The notes beneath the pieces were generated by a model. It was not told the DNA's origin. It made no database searches and worked only from the letters and a program-made list of their open reading frames with translations. This document shows, piece by piece, positions 1-8,067 of a DNA stretch of 64,000 nucleotides (position 1 is the first letter of the stretch; the number at the start of each line of letters is the position of its first letter). The stretch is from the NCBI GenBank assembly GCA_944392985.1, contig CALXYL010000012.1, positions 1-64,000 of the forward strand. The letters are read 5' to 3'. A program made the position numbers and the translations under genes. The DNA comes from an uncultured Spirochaetaceae bacterium. GTDB lineage: Bacteria > Spirochaetota > Spirochaetia > Sphaerochaetales > Sphaerochaetaceae.

Positions 1-172
1 GTTCTTCACCGGATGGTGTTTCCTTTCGCATCCTAGGGAATAGAGGATTTGCCACATTCATCCTGCAGGACAAGCCTAGCAGGTTTTCTGGCGGAATACT
101 TTATAAATAATGAATTTCTATTCTTAAATCGGTATGAAAATAATCTGATGATAAAGGAAAGAAGGAAGGGAA

Positions 173-194
173 AAGGCCCGGCGGACCGGGCCTT
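173..194 (-). terminator. Rho-independent terminator of ackA
   Basis: A perfect 9-bp GC-rich stem (AAGGCCCGG / CCGGGCCTT) with a 4-base loop lies just after the ackA stop codon. On the minus strand it is followed by a T-rich stretch. The remaining bases 1-172 show no convincing gene. Confidence 0.8.
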
Positions 195-198
195 GTGA

Positions 199-1563
199 TC
201 AGCAGCCAGATGCAGAGCAGGCTGTCTTCTCAGGAGGAAGAGCGATGATCCTCTCCAGTTCAGGCTTCTTCTTCAGCTGCTCCTTCAGAGCGCGGGCCCT
301 TGCCTTGTTCACATAGCCCGGATCCTCGAAGGTGTAGTGGAAGTTCGTGTGGATGTCATATGTGCCATTCATCAGCGCATATGCATCCTCTGTCATGACA
401 AGCTCCTCGTCTGTCGGGATGACGAAGATCTTCACAGGGCTTTCATCCTTGGAGATGCAGGTTTCGGCATTGCGGCAGTGAGAGAGATCATTCTTCTCCT
501 TGTCGATCATGATTCCGAGGCTCTCAAGTCCTTCGCATGCGCCTTCCCTGATGTGCTCGCCCATCTCACCGACACCTGCGGTGAATACGATGGCATCCAC
601 GCGGCCAAGGAGCGCGGCATACGCGCCGATATACTTCTTGATCCTGTGGATCTCCATGCTGACGCCGAGCTGGGCCTTCTTGTCGCCATTCATGGCAGCC
701 TGGTGCACATCGCGCCTGTCAGACATTCCGCAGATGCCGACAAGTCCTGACTTCTTGTTGAGATATGTGTCCATATCCTGGGCAGTGAGGCCGGTGTTTG
801 TGCAGATATATGGGATGATAGCCGGGTCGATATCCCCTGAGCGTGATCCCATCACGAGGCCCTCAAGCGGGGTAAGGCCCATGGATGTCTCAACGCACAC
901 GCCATTCCTGACAGCGCATGCTGAGGCTCCGTTGCCGATGTGGAGGATGATGACATTCGTGTCCTTGTTCTCCTTCCCGAGAAGAAGTGCGGCGCGCTTT
1001 GCGCAGTAGAGATGGCTTGTTCCATGGAAGCCATAGCGGCGTACATTGTACTTTGTATACCACTCATATGGAACGGCATACATGAATGCCTCTTCCGGCA
1101 TTGTCTGATGGAATGCAGTGTCCATGACGATTGCATGGGGGACATTCGGCATCAGCTTCCTCGCCGCCTCGATGCCCATGATGTTGGCTGGCATGTGAAG
1201 CGGTCCAAGCGGGATGAGGGTCTTGAGCTGCTCGACGACCTCATCTGTGACAAGCGTGGACTTCTTGAAGAGCTCGCCGCCATGGAGAACACGATGACCT
1301 ACGGCTCCGATCTCCGAAAGGGACTTGATGCATCCGTACTTCTCATCGACAAGCATCTTGAGTATGAGTTCGATCGCTTCCTTGTGTGTCGGGGAAACGA
1401 AGCGCTCCTGATAGGTCTCCTTGCCGATTGACTTCTGCTCAATCGTGGAGTATTCGAGTCCGATGCGCTCGACAACGCCTACAGAGAGCACATCCTTCTG
1501 ATCCCAGTCATATACCTGGTACTTGGCAGATGAGCTGCCGCAGTTGAGAGTAAGTATAACCAT
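199..1563 (-). CDS. ackA: Acetate kinase
   Basis: Cytoplasmic kinase that interconverts acetyl phosphate and acetate with ATP formation, the final energy-yielding step of mixed-acid fermentation. The N-terminus [15 protein letters not shown] carries the ASKHA-fold phosphate-binding NxGSSS motif, and [10 protein letters not shown] and ILHIGNGAS are family signatures. The start was set at 1563 because an AGGAG sequence lies 8 bases upstream and the family begins here; an in-frame start at 1665 would add 34 unrelated residues. At 454 aa it is about 50 residues longer than the roughly 400-aa enterobacterial enzyme. The excess is a charged C-terminal tail ending CSASGC. It appears monocistronic, with a terminator directly downstream and no pta nearby. 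Confidence 0.96.
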   Translation of the reverse strand: MVILTLNCGSSSAKYQVYDWDQKDVLSVGVVERIGLEYSTIEQKSIGKETYQERFVSPTHKEAIELILKMLVDEKYGCIKSLSEIGAVGHRVLHGGELFKKSTLVTDEVVEQLKTLIPLGPLHMPANIMGIEAARKLMPNVPHAIVMDTAFHQTMPEEAFMYAVPYEWYTKYNVRRYGFHGTSHLYCAKRAALLLGKENKDTNVIILHIGNGASACAVRNGVCVETSMGLTPLEGLVMGSRSGDIDPAIIPYICTNTGLTAQDMDTYLNKKSGLVGICGMSDRRDVHQAAMNGDKKAQLGVSMEIHRIKKYIGAYAALLGRVDAIVFTAGVGEMGEHIREGACEGLESLGIMIDKEKNDLSHCRNAETCISKDESPVKIFVIPTDEELVMTEDAYALMNGTYDIHTNFHYTFEDPGYVNKARARALKEQLKKKPELERIIALPPEKTACSASGC

Positions 1564-1692
1564 ATTCAGATTCTCCTGATCCTTACAGGTGGAGAAGTTA
1601 TCAGAAAAACGAGGGAAAGTCACTATCCGCGTGGCATAGATGGGGAAACTGCGGTTTTTCACCATCCTTCCTGTTTTCCGGGAATATAAGGC

Positions 1693-2721
1693 ATGAGGAA
1701 ACTCCTTCTTCTGCTGCTTCCATTCTTCCTGTTCCCATTGCCGGCAGCTGAGCTGAGGCTCGCCCCCAACGGAAGCTCGTTCTCTTCCGGAATGGCCTCT
1801 TTTGATGCCGGAAGCGGACGTGCGTCGTTCAGGAGCGGCATCCTTTCCTATGGGGATATAGGGGCCGCGGGCATCGTCAGGAAGATTTCCGATCCATATT
1901 CACCACGGGGAAGCCTGAAGCCGGAGGTACAGGCGCCGGGAAAGGGCTCCAGCATGGATGGCTTTGTCATGGAAATAGGGCCCCTCAGCCTTGTCCTCTC
2001 TTCTGATGAGCGCTTCCTTTCGGGCTTCTTCCTCTCCTCCGATCCTTTCGGGATTGCCTTGCTGTATGCAGGAAGGGGAAAGGAGGATCATGTTTTCCAT
2101 CAGGACTGGACAGGAAACGCGGAGCATGAGGCTTATTATGCGGGACTGTCATTCGGCACAGGGCTGATGCATGCTGAGATCCTTGCTTCCCTCGCTCCTG
2201 AGACCGGTACAAAGGCATTCGCCTCCATTGGCATCTCCCATGACCGCTATTCACTCATCCTGTCTGCAGGAGGTCTGAATGCCCTCCTTCCGGATAGCAC
2301 CACCTCTGCCTTCGGCATCCGCGGCAGCTTCGGACGCGATGGCTTTACGCATGAGTTCTCCCTTGAATGGGGAGGGGTGCCGGTATTCAGCAATGAATTC
2401 AGGACGTTCAGCGCTTCAGCCGCTTCAGTGCTTAGCATCGGGGATGCGAAGCTGTATGCCTCGGCGGATGTGTCTTTCACAGCAAGGGGAAGGCGAAGCC
2501 ATGATGAGGTATTCCTTCTGATCCTCCCTTTCATCTCGCTTGGATATGAGACAGATGGCGGGTTCATAGCGGCTCTGGATGGCGGGCATTTCCGCGCCAT
2601 CTACAGGCGAGGGGAGGCTTCCGTCTCATTCATCATCGACATCAGGACGGAGAATGCCGGGATCAGCATCACTGTATCATCAGAGCTTGAGGCCACGCTC
2701 TCGCTCAGCCTGCTTCTGTGA
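1693..2721 (+). CDS. Exported protein of unknown function, possibly outer-membrane beta-barrel
   Basis: I do not recognise the family. The first 19 residues are a clear signal peptide ([19 protein letters not shown]), so the protein is exported. The mature part (about 323 aa) is rich in Gly, Ser and aromatic residues, has many short alternating hydrophobic strands and ends in strand-like [11 protein letters not shown]. Together these suit an outer-membrane or periplasmic beta-rich protein, but this is inference from composition. No lipobox or catalytic motif is visible. The 3' end overlaps the convergent murB-like gene by 17 bp. Confidence 0.6.
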   Translation: MRKLLLLLLPFFLFPLPAAELRLAPNGSSFSSGMASFDAGSGRASFRSGILSYGDIGAAGIVRKISDPYSPRGSLKPEVQAPGKGSSMDGFVMEIGPLSLVLSSDERFLSGFFLSSDPFGIALLYAGRGKEDHVFHQDWTGNAEHEAYYAGLSFGTGLMHAEILASLAPETGTKAFASIGISHDRYSLILSAGGLNALLPDSTTSAFGIRGSFGRDGFTHEFSLEWGGVPVFSNEFRTFSASAASVLSIGDAKLYASADVSFTARGRRSHDEVFLLILPFISLGYETDGGFIAALDGGHFRAIYRRGEASVSFIIDIRTENAGISITVSSELEATLSLSLLL

Positions 2722-3601
2722 ATTGACCGAGCATTGCAATCGATGTCTCAAGCTCGATTCCCAGCTTTTCCTTTACCTCCCGCTTCGCCCTTGTGATAAG
2801 CGCATGTATCTCAGCGGAGGTACAGCCAGGGTAGGTGAAGATCGTATTGCACTGATACTCGGAGAATCCTGCCCTTGTTCCATTCGGCCCAGTGAGTCCT
2901 GCCTTTCTGATCGCCTCTGCTGCGCTCATTTCCTGCGGGTCGCGGAATATCTCGCCGGAGAAGCGGCGGCAGGGCGGGATGAACATCCTCTCGACATATT
3001 CCTCCTTCCTCACCCGTGCTTCCGCAGAGGCCCTTGAGGGTGTCAGGGACAGCGCGATTGAGATGATTATCTCGCTCTCGCCGAACACGCTTGCCTGCTT
3101 CTGGAAGTATTCATGGAAGAATGGATGCCTTATTATCCTCCCATCCATCTGAAGGCAGTCAGCATAGAGGAAATACTCCTCGATCGAGCAGCCATTTGCT
3201 GAGGCATTCACCGCGATTGCGCCGGCGATCGTGCCAGGGATTCCCGCAAGGCGCTCCAGACCTATCAGATTATGCTCTATTGCGACATTGATTATATTGT
3301 CCAGGCTCTCCCCCGGAGCCGCGGAGAGGAGCGTTCCCCTGATTGATATGCCCTTCATACCCGCCGTCCGTATCACAAGGCCGGGAATGCCGCTGTCCGA
3401 GACGAGGATATGGGTTCCCGCTCCGATCACGGTAACCGGCAGGGAATGCCTGTATGCGAACTCAAGCGCATCCTGGATATCGATGATGCTCCTAGGTTCT
3501 GCATACATCTCGGCTTTTCCCCCTGTCGACAGCGAGGAATAGATGCTCATGTCCACATCGTGGGCGATGACAAGCCTTGTTTCTGGGCGGAAAGGAGTCA
3601 T
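2705..3601 (-). CDS. MurB-like FAD oxidoreductase with altered active-site residues
   Basis: Homologue of UDP-N-acetylenolpyruvoylglucosamine reductase, which makes UDP-MurNAc for peptidoglycan. The FAD-binding part is good: VIGAGTHILVSD (about residues 58-69) and LAGIPGTIAGAIAVNASANG match the PCMH-fold motifs. The C-terminal half aligns over its length, but the catalytic positions differ. The Ser of the usual GSxFKNP is Glu (GEIFRDP). The Arg of the usual YRxSxF motif is Gln (FQKQASVF). The SEKHxNF His is Gln (SEYQCN), and LExEV has become LETSI. It may work by altered chemistry, be a paralogue with another role, or be decaying. The start at 3601 has a weak ribosome site; Met at 3550 is an alternative. 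Family assignment is firm, activity is not. Confidence 0.75.
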   Translation of the reverse strand: MTPFRPETRLVIAHDVDMSIYSSLSTGGKAEMYAEPRSIIDIQDALEFAYRHSLPVTVIGAGTHILVSDSGIPGLVIRTAGMKGISIRGTLLSAAPGESLDNIINVAIEHNLIGLERLAGIPGTIAGAIAVNASANGCSIEEYFLYADCLQMDGRIIRHPFFHEYFQKQASVFGESEIIISIALSLTPSRASAEARVRKEEYVERMFIPPCRRFSGEIFRDPQEMSAAEAIRKAGLTGPNGTRAGFSEYQCNTIFTYPGCTSAEIHALITRAKREVKEKLGIELETSIAMLGQFTEAG

Positions 3602-3702
3602 GGAAGTATTGTGACAGCACCGCGTTGACTAGTCCAGTATCCTGTATCCAGGACTTCCTGCTTATCATGCAGATCTGCCGCTCATGCATAACAGGATGTT
3701 GC

Positions 3703-3738
3703 CTTATTATCCAAATATGGGTTTCTTACAATAATAAG
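3703..3738. promoter_or_regulatory. Inverted repeat and possible divergent promoters between murB-like and cysS
   Basis: CTTATTAT (3703-3710) and ATAATAAG (3731-3738) form an 8-bp inverted repeat in the 273-bp divergent intergenic region. A TACAAT -10-like box at 3727-3732 points toward cysS. On the minus strand TTATTG, a 17-base spacer and GATAAT point toward murB. The -35 matches are weak. Nothing else was seen in this intergenic region. Confidence 0.35.
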
Positions 3739-3874
3739 AGTGCTCCATATCTGCGGAATCTGGATTTTCGTGGAACAGCATCGGTGCAATGAGTGGCTTT
3801 CTTTCCATTGCTTCCTGCATGGCTGTTTCAAAAAGCCTCTTTTCAGCATAATATGACACTGCGAGGTGAGGACT

Positions 3875-5275
3875 ATGAAGCTATATAACACCATGTCGAG
3901 ACGCGTTGAGGATTTCGTACCCATTGTACCGGGGCAGGTCTCGATGTACTGCTGCGGCCCTACTGTCTACAATTTTGCTCATATCGGCAATCTCCGTACC
4001 TATATCTTCGAGGATCTTCTCCGCAGGACGCTGGAGAATGAAGGATACTCAGTCAAGCATGTGATGAACATCACGGATGTCGGGCATCTGACCGGAGATG
4101 GGGATGATGGTGAGGACAAGATGGAGAAGAGCGCCAGGGAAACAGGGCGCAGCGTATGGGATATCGCGGAATTCTACACAAAGGCATTCTTCCGCGATGA
4201 GGAAGCGCTTGGCATCCAGCGTCCGACAATCGTCTGCAAGGCAACTGACCATATCCAGGAGATGATCGATCTGATCAGGAGGCTGGAAGCTGGAGGCCAC
4301 ACGTATACAGCTGGCGGGAATGTCTATTTCTCCATAGATTCGATTGATGATTACGGCAAGCTCGCCCGTCTCAATCTCGATGACCTAAGAAGCGGAGCAA
4401 GGATCGAGATCGATTCCATGAAGCGCAATCCGAAGGATTTCGTGCTTTGGTTCACGAACTCGAAGTTCGCTGGACAGGCGATGACGTGGGATTCACCATG
4501 GGGAAGGGGGTATCCGGGGTGGCATATCGAGTGCTCCGCGATGTCCATGAAATACCTTGGTGAGCATTTCGATATCCATTGCGGCGGAATAGATGCGATC
4601 CCTGTGCATCATACGAATGAGATCGCACAGTCAGAGGCGGCGACGGGAAAGACCTGGGTGAACTACTGGTGCCATGGTGAGTTCCTGCTCATGGGGAATG
4701 CCAAGATGTCGAAGTCATCAGGAGGCTTCGTCACCCTCCCTGATCTTGAAGCAAAGGGCTATGATGCCCTCGATTACCGCTATTTCTGCCTTACAGGCCA
4801 TTACAGGAGCCAGCTGCGCTTCACCTTCGAGGCCCTTGATGCCGCCAGAAGCGCGAGAAAGGGACTGATGGACAGGATCGCTGAATGCAAGGCAGCTGCA
4901 TCGCCTGCATCTCAGCCTTCAGGCAAGGCCGAGGGCTATATGAAGGATTTCGACTCTGCAATGTCGAATGACCTCAGTGCCCCTCAGGCGCTCTCCATAC
5001 TGTGGAAGATGATGAAGGACCAGGATCTGTCCGACTCCGACCGCCTTGCCGCGGCATACCATATGGATAGGATCCTTGGGCTTGGGCTGGATAAGGCGGA
5101 AAGCAGGATGGCGACTGTTGGTTCAGAGGATGATCTTCGGCTGCTTGCTGAGAGGAATGAGGCGAGGAAGGCAAGGGATTTCAAGCGTGCTGATGAGATC
5201 AGGGATGAGCTTCAGAGGCGCGGATATTCTGTGAAGGACACACCGCAGGGCGCTGTTCTTGTGCCGAATGTGTAA
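3875..5275 (+). CDS. cysS: Cysteinyl-tRNA synthetase
   Basis: Class I aminoacyl-tRNA synthetase that charges tRNA-Cys. Visible landmarks are the zinc and active-site Cys in YCCGPTVYNFAHIGNL (including the HIGH-type HIGN), the other zinc ligands in WHIECSAMS and DIHCGGIDAIPVHHTNE, and the KMSKSSG loop. The C-terminal anticodon-binding helices end at residue 466, the normal length. The start is the ATG at 3875 because the AGGTGAGG ribosome site sits directly before it and the family begins MKLYNT; a GTG at 3866 lies inside that site. An ECF sigma factor starts 27 bases after the stop, so the genes are probably co-transcribed. Confidence 0.96.
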   Translation: MKLYNTMSRRVEDFVPIVPGQVSMYCCGPTVYNFAHIGNLRTYIFEDLLRRTLENEGYSVKHVMNITDVGHLTGDGDDGEDKMEKSARETGRSVWDIAEFYTKAFFRDEEALGIQRPTIVCKATDHIQEMIDLIRRLEAGGHTYTAGGNVYFSIDSIDDYGKLARLNLDDLRSGARIEIDSMKRNPKDFVLWFTNSKFAGQAMTWDSPWGRGYPGWHIECSAMSMKYLGEHFDIHCGGIDAIPVHHTNEIAQSEAATGKTWVNYWCHGEFLLMGNAKMSKSSGGFVTLPDLEAKGYDALDYRYFCLTGHYRSQLRFTFEALDAARSARKGLMDRIAECKAAASPASQPSGKAEGYMKDFDSAMSNDLSAPQALSILWKMMKDQDLSDSDRLAAAYHMDRILGLGLDKAESRMATVGSEDDLRLLAERNEARKARDFKRADEIRDELQRRGYSVKDTPQGAVLVPNV

Positions 5276-5302
5276 CCTTTTCCTGAACTGGGTGTTAATA
5301 AG

Positions 5303-5836
5303 ATGGAGATAAAGAGCACTGACCGGGATGACTTCAGGCGCATCTACGATGGGAATTATCATCTGATCATTCAGGTGATCATGCACATAGTGTATAACAT
5401 CGAAATCGCCGAGGATCTCACGCAGGAAGCGTTCGAGAGGTTCTATGTGAAGAACATGACCTTTCCCAGCGAGGATGATGCGCGGTACTGGCTGATCAGG
5501 GTAGCCAAGAACCTCGCGCTTAACCACATCCGGCGCAACAAGCGTGAGATCGAGCTGGTCGAGAAGGTCAGGCACGATCCTTCAGCCTCTGCCCAGACGC
5601 GCGATGCCGCGGCAAGTGCCGTGGAAGCTGACGAGAGGCGAGCTGTGAGGGCGGCTATCGAAAGCCTTCCTGAGAATCTCAGGCTGGTGATCCAGCTGAA
5701 GGAGTATTCCGGGCTGGACTACAGGTCGATAGCCAAGGTGCTTGGCATTTCCGAGACTAACGTGAAGGTGAGGGTGTACAGGGCCAGGAAGAAGCTGGAG
5801 GAGGCCCTTTCGACGGAGGATAGGGATGTGTATTGA
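5303..5836 (+). CDS. ECF-type RNA polymerase sigma factor
   Basis: A 177-aa sigma-70 family protein with only regions 2 and 4, the layout of extracytoplasmic-function sigma factors. Region 2 includes EDLTQEAFERFYVKNM. Region 4 is the helix-turn-helix around LDYRSIAKVLGISETNVK (about residues 138-155) followed by VRVYRARKKL. The next gene, overlapping by 11 bp, encodes a membrane anti-sigma factor with a zinc-finger motif, so this sigma is expected to be held at the membrane until a signal is received. The regulon cannot be read from the window. No own promoter is evident in the 27 bases after cysS. Confidence 0.9.
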   Translation: MEIKSTDRDDFRRIYDGNYHLIIQVIMHIVYNIEIAEDLTQEAFERFYVKNMTFPSEDDARYWLIRVAKNLALNHIRRNKREIELVEKVRHDPSASAQTRDAAASAVEADERRAVRAAIESLPENLRLVIQLKEYSGLDYRSIAKVLGISETNVKVRVYRARKKLEEALSTEDRDVY

Positions 5837-6371
5837 TTCGCAGATGCTGTCGGCATATCTGGATGGGGAGCTGCCTGAGCCGTATAGGTCCCAGGTGGAG
5901 GAGCATCTGGCTCATTGTTCGGCATGCAGGAAGCATCTTGAGGATATGAGGGCTCTTGAGAGGAAGATACTGTCCGCTGAGTTCCCGGAGGACGTAATGA
6001 TGAGGAACAAGGACAGTATCTACTCCTTCCTTGACAGGAAGTATTTTGAAAGCGGCAGGAAGGTCAGCTTCATAAGGCGCAGGCTTGAGGTCTCGATGCC
6101 GTCATTGATCACCGCGGCAGCTGCTGTTGTGTTCATCTTCATCGGTGGCTTCATGTTCTTCGGATCATCAGCCAGACAGACTGAGGATATCCTGCCATCC
6201 TTTGCGATGCAGGCGGACAGCAGCAATGTCCATTTTGTCTCCGATACCGCAAGCCTGGACAGTTTCTCCCTTGAGGAGATACTCCAGTACCTTGACAGCA
6301 AGGGGTATAACGTTGATATATCAATCAAGGGATTGCAACCTCTTCCTGCTTCCTCCGAGGCGGAAGAGTAA
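5826..6371 (+). CDS. Membrane-anchored anti-sigma factor with HCC zinc motif
   Basis: A 181-aa protein whose N-terminus has the ZAS-type motif H-x3-C-x2-C (HLAHCSACRKHL, about residues 28-39), typical of anti-sigma factors that clamp ECF sigmas. One membrane helix follows near residues 97-117 (LITAAAAVVFIFIGGFMFFG). The remaining roughly 60 residues would lie outside the membrane as a short sensory tail without a recognised domain. The start codon lies inside the end of the sigma gene, consistent with translational coupling and matched stoichiometry. Partner identity is inferred from adjacency and the motif. Confidence 0.87.
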   Translation: MCIDSQMLSAYLDGELPEPYRSQVEEHLAHCSACRKHLEDMRALERKILSAEFPEDVMMRNKDSIYSFLDRKYFESGRKVSFIRRRLEVSMPSLITAAAAVVFIFIGGFMFFGSSARQTEDILPSFAMQADSSNVHFVSDTASLDSFSLEEILQYLDSKGYNVDISIKGLQPLPASSEAEE

Positions 6372-6401
6372 GCATAGCCATTGGGGATTGGAAAATGGCA
6401 G

Positions 6402-6425
6402 GCAGGGCGAAAGTCCTGCTTTTTC
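6402..6425 (+). terminator. Terminator of the cysS-sigma-anti-sigma operon
   Basis: GCAGG and CCTGC form a 5-bp stem (extendable by a G-T pair) followed immediately by TTTTT, about 30 bases after the anti-sigma stop. Confidence 0.65.
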
Positions 6426-6482
6426 AGTTATATGAGAGGAAAGCTCCCAGCGCTGACGCCCCGGGAGCCTGCCTTCCTGTTT

Positions 6483-7940
6483 TCACATCCTCGAGTAGAG
6501 GTCCTTGTAGATCTCTGCTGATTTCGTCCAGGACCAGTCCTCTTCCATGCCGCGCTTCTGCATGTGATCCCAGAGCTCATGGCGGTTGTACCAGATCCAC
6601 TCAGCGTGCTTGATGCGGTCGAGAAGATCATCGCCTGAATAGTTGTGGAATGAGAATCCTGTTCCTGTGTCCTCATACTCGTTGAACGGCTTGACTGTAT
6701 CCTTGAGACCTCCTATCTCATGCACGATCGGCACCATGCCATAGCGCAGGGCGATCAGCTGGGTCAGACCGCATGGCTCGAATGCGGATGGGACGAGGAT
6801 TGCATCCGCGCCCGCATAGATCCTGTGGGCAAGGGGATCAGAGTAGGTGATCGCCGCCCGCACCTTGTCAGGATACTTCCCCTGATAATACCTGAACATG
6901 TTCTCGTAATACTGATTGCCCGTTCCAAGGACGATTATGTTGACATTCAGTGAGCATATCCTGTCCATCGCCTGGTCGATGATGTCCAGTCCTTTCTGAT
7001 CCGTGAGGCGTGAGACGATGGCGAGCGTAAGCACATCAGGATTCTCCGGCAGCCCCATTTCCTTCTGGAGCTCCACCTTGTTCTTCTTCCTCTTCGACTT
7101 CCTGTCGCGCACGGAGTAGTCGTTCCCTATGTTCTTATCCGTCTTAGGATTCCATGCCTTGTAATCGATGCCGTTGATGATTCCCCAGAGCCTTTCGTGG
7201 CGCCACTTCAGGATGTCCTCAAGTCCTTCGCCGAACTCCGGCGTCTGGATCTCCCAGGCGTAGCTGTTGCTTACGGTGGTGATGTAATCCGAATAGACAA
7301 GGCCGCCGCGCATCATCGTGCAGTTCCAGTCGTTCTTCGGGATCGACCTGTCCTGGTAGGGGCTTACAAGGAGCCCTGGCTCGAACACTTCATCCGGAAG
7401 CGCCGATACCCATTTGATATGCCCGACATCCCATTCGCCTTTGAAGCGGATGTTGTGGATGGTGAACACGGTCCTTATCCCGCGGAAGAAGGGATCGCCC
7501 TGGAATACGGTATTGAGGTAGACAGGGATCAGCGATGTCTGCCAGTCATGGCAGTGGATGATGTCAGGGCGGAATCCGATGAGCGGAAGCGCTGAGAGCA
7601 CAGCCTTTGAGAAGTAGGCAAACCGCTCCAGATCCTGATAGAGATCATAGTATGGCACGATTCCTGAGAAATACTGCTCATTATCGATGAAGTAGTATGT
7701 TATGCCATCATGTTCCAGGCGATGGACACCGACATAGATCCTGTTGTCCATCTGGAAATAATAGATGCATTCCATCCTGCTGCGCCATTCCTGCTTGATC
7801 GCATGGTAATTGGGCAGGATGACCCTTATGTCATATTCATTTCTGTCGAAAGCCTGCGGAAGGCTGCCTACGACATCTGCAAGCCCCCCTGTCTTCACAA
7901 ACGGCACGCACTCAGATGCCGCGAAGAGAATCTTCTTCAT
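6483..7940 (-). CDS. glgA: Glycogen synthase (ADP-glucose type)
   Basis: GT5 glycosyltransferase that elongates alpha-1,4-glucan from ADP-glucose. The N-terminal Rossmann domain opens with KKILFAASECVPFVKTGGLADVVGSLP, containing the KTGGL nucleotide-sugar-binding motif. The C-terminal domain has AIVSRLTDQKGLD and the acceptor/donor loop PSAFEPCGLTQLIALRYG. Length 485 aa is normal. The start is the ATG at 7940, which has GGAGG 5 bases upstream; the ATG at 7952 overlaps that ribosome site. No other glycogen gene is in the window. It is divergent from valS. Confidence 0.95.
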   Translation of the reverse strand: MKKILFAASECVPFVKTGGLADVVGSLPQAFDRNEYDIRVILPNYHAIKQEWRSRMECIYYFQMDNRIYVGVHRLEHDGITYYFIDNEQYFSGIVPYYDLYQDLERFAYFSKAVLSALPLIGFRPDIIHCHDWQTSLIPVYLNTVFQGDPFFRGIRTVFTIHNIRFKGEWDVGHIKWVSALPDEVFEPGLLVSPYQDRSIPKNDWNCTMMRGGLVYSDYITTVSNSYAWEIQTPEFGEGLEDILKWRHERLWGIINGIDYKAWNPKTDKNIGNDYSVRDRKSKRKKNKVELQKEMGLPENPDVLTLAIVSRLTDQKGLDIIDQAMDRICSLNVNIIVLGTGNQYYENMFRYYQGKYPDKVRAAITYSDPLAHRIYAGADAILVPSAFEPCGLTQLIALRYGMVPIVHEIGGLKDTVKPFNEYEDTGTGFSFHNYSGDDLLDRIKHAEWIWYNRHELWDHMQKRGMEEDWSWTKSAEIYKDLYSRM

Positions 7941-7959
7941 CTCACCCTCCATTTATACG

Positions 7960-7988
7960 ATTATACTCTCTCATTCCACGGTTTCCAA
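7960..7988 (-). promoter_or_regulatory. glgA promoter
   Basis: On the minus strand TTGGAA (7983-7988), a 17-base spacer and a perfect TATAAT (7960-7965) lie 20 bases before the chosen glgA start, giving a very short leader. Confidence 0.65.
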
Positions 7989-8015
7989 ACAAAATAACCC
8001 CGCTCTTCGGCTCAG

Positions 8016-8063
8016 TTGTTGGATTTCCCTGAATCTGATAAACTCCAGACGTTGGTCTGGAGG
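8016..8063 (+). promoter_or_regulatory. valS promoter-like boxes and a dyad covering the ribosome site
   Basis: CTCCAGAC (8043-8050), loop GTTG, GTCTGGAG (8055-8062) is a perfect 8-bp inverted repeat. Its right arm contains most of the valS Shine-Dalgarno GGAGG (8059-8063). TTGTTG (8016-8021), 17 bases and TAAACT (8039-8044) resemble a sigma-70 promoter that overlaps the left arm. If that promoter is used, transcription starts near the loop and the repeat acts as DNA operator. If an upstream promoter is used, the RNA hairpin would hide the ribosome site. Confidence 0.5.
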
Positions 8064-8067
8064 CGTT

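Noticed and set aside
7810-8067. Upstream extension of valS by 86 codons
   Set aside because: It is antisense to glgA, crosses the glgA promoter, and lacks similarity to ValS; the family start with GGAGG is at 8068.
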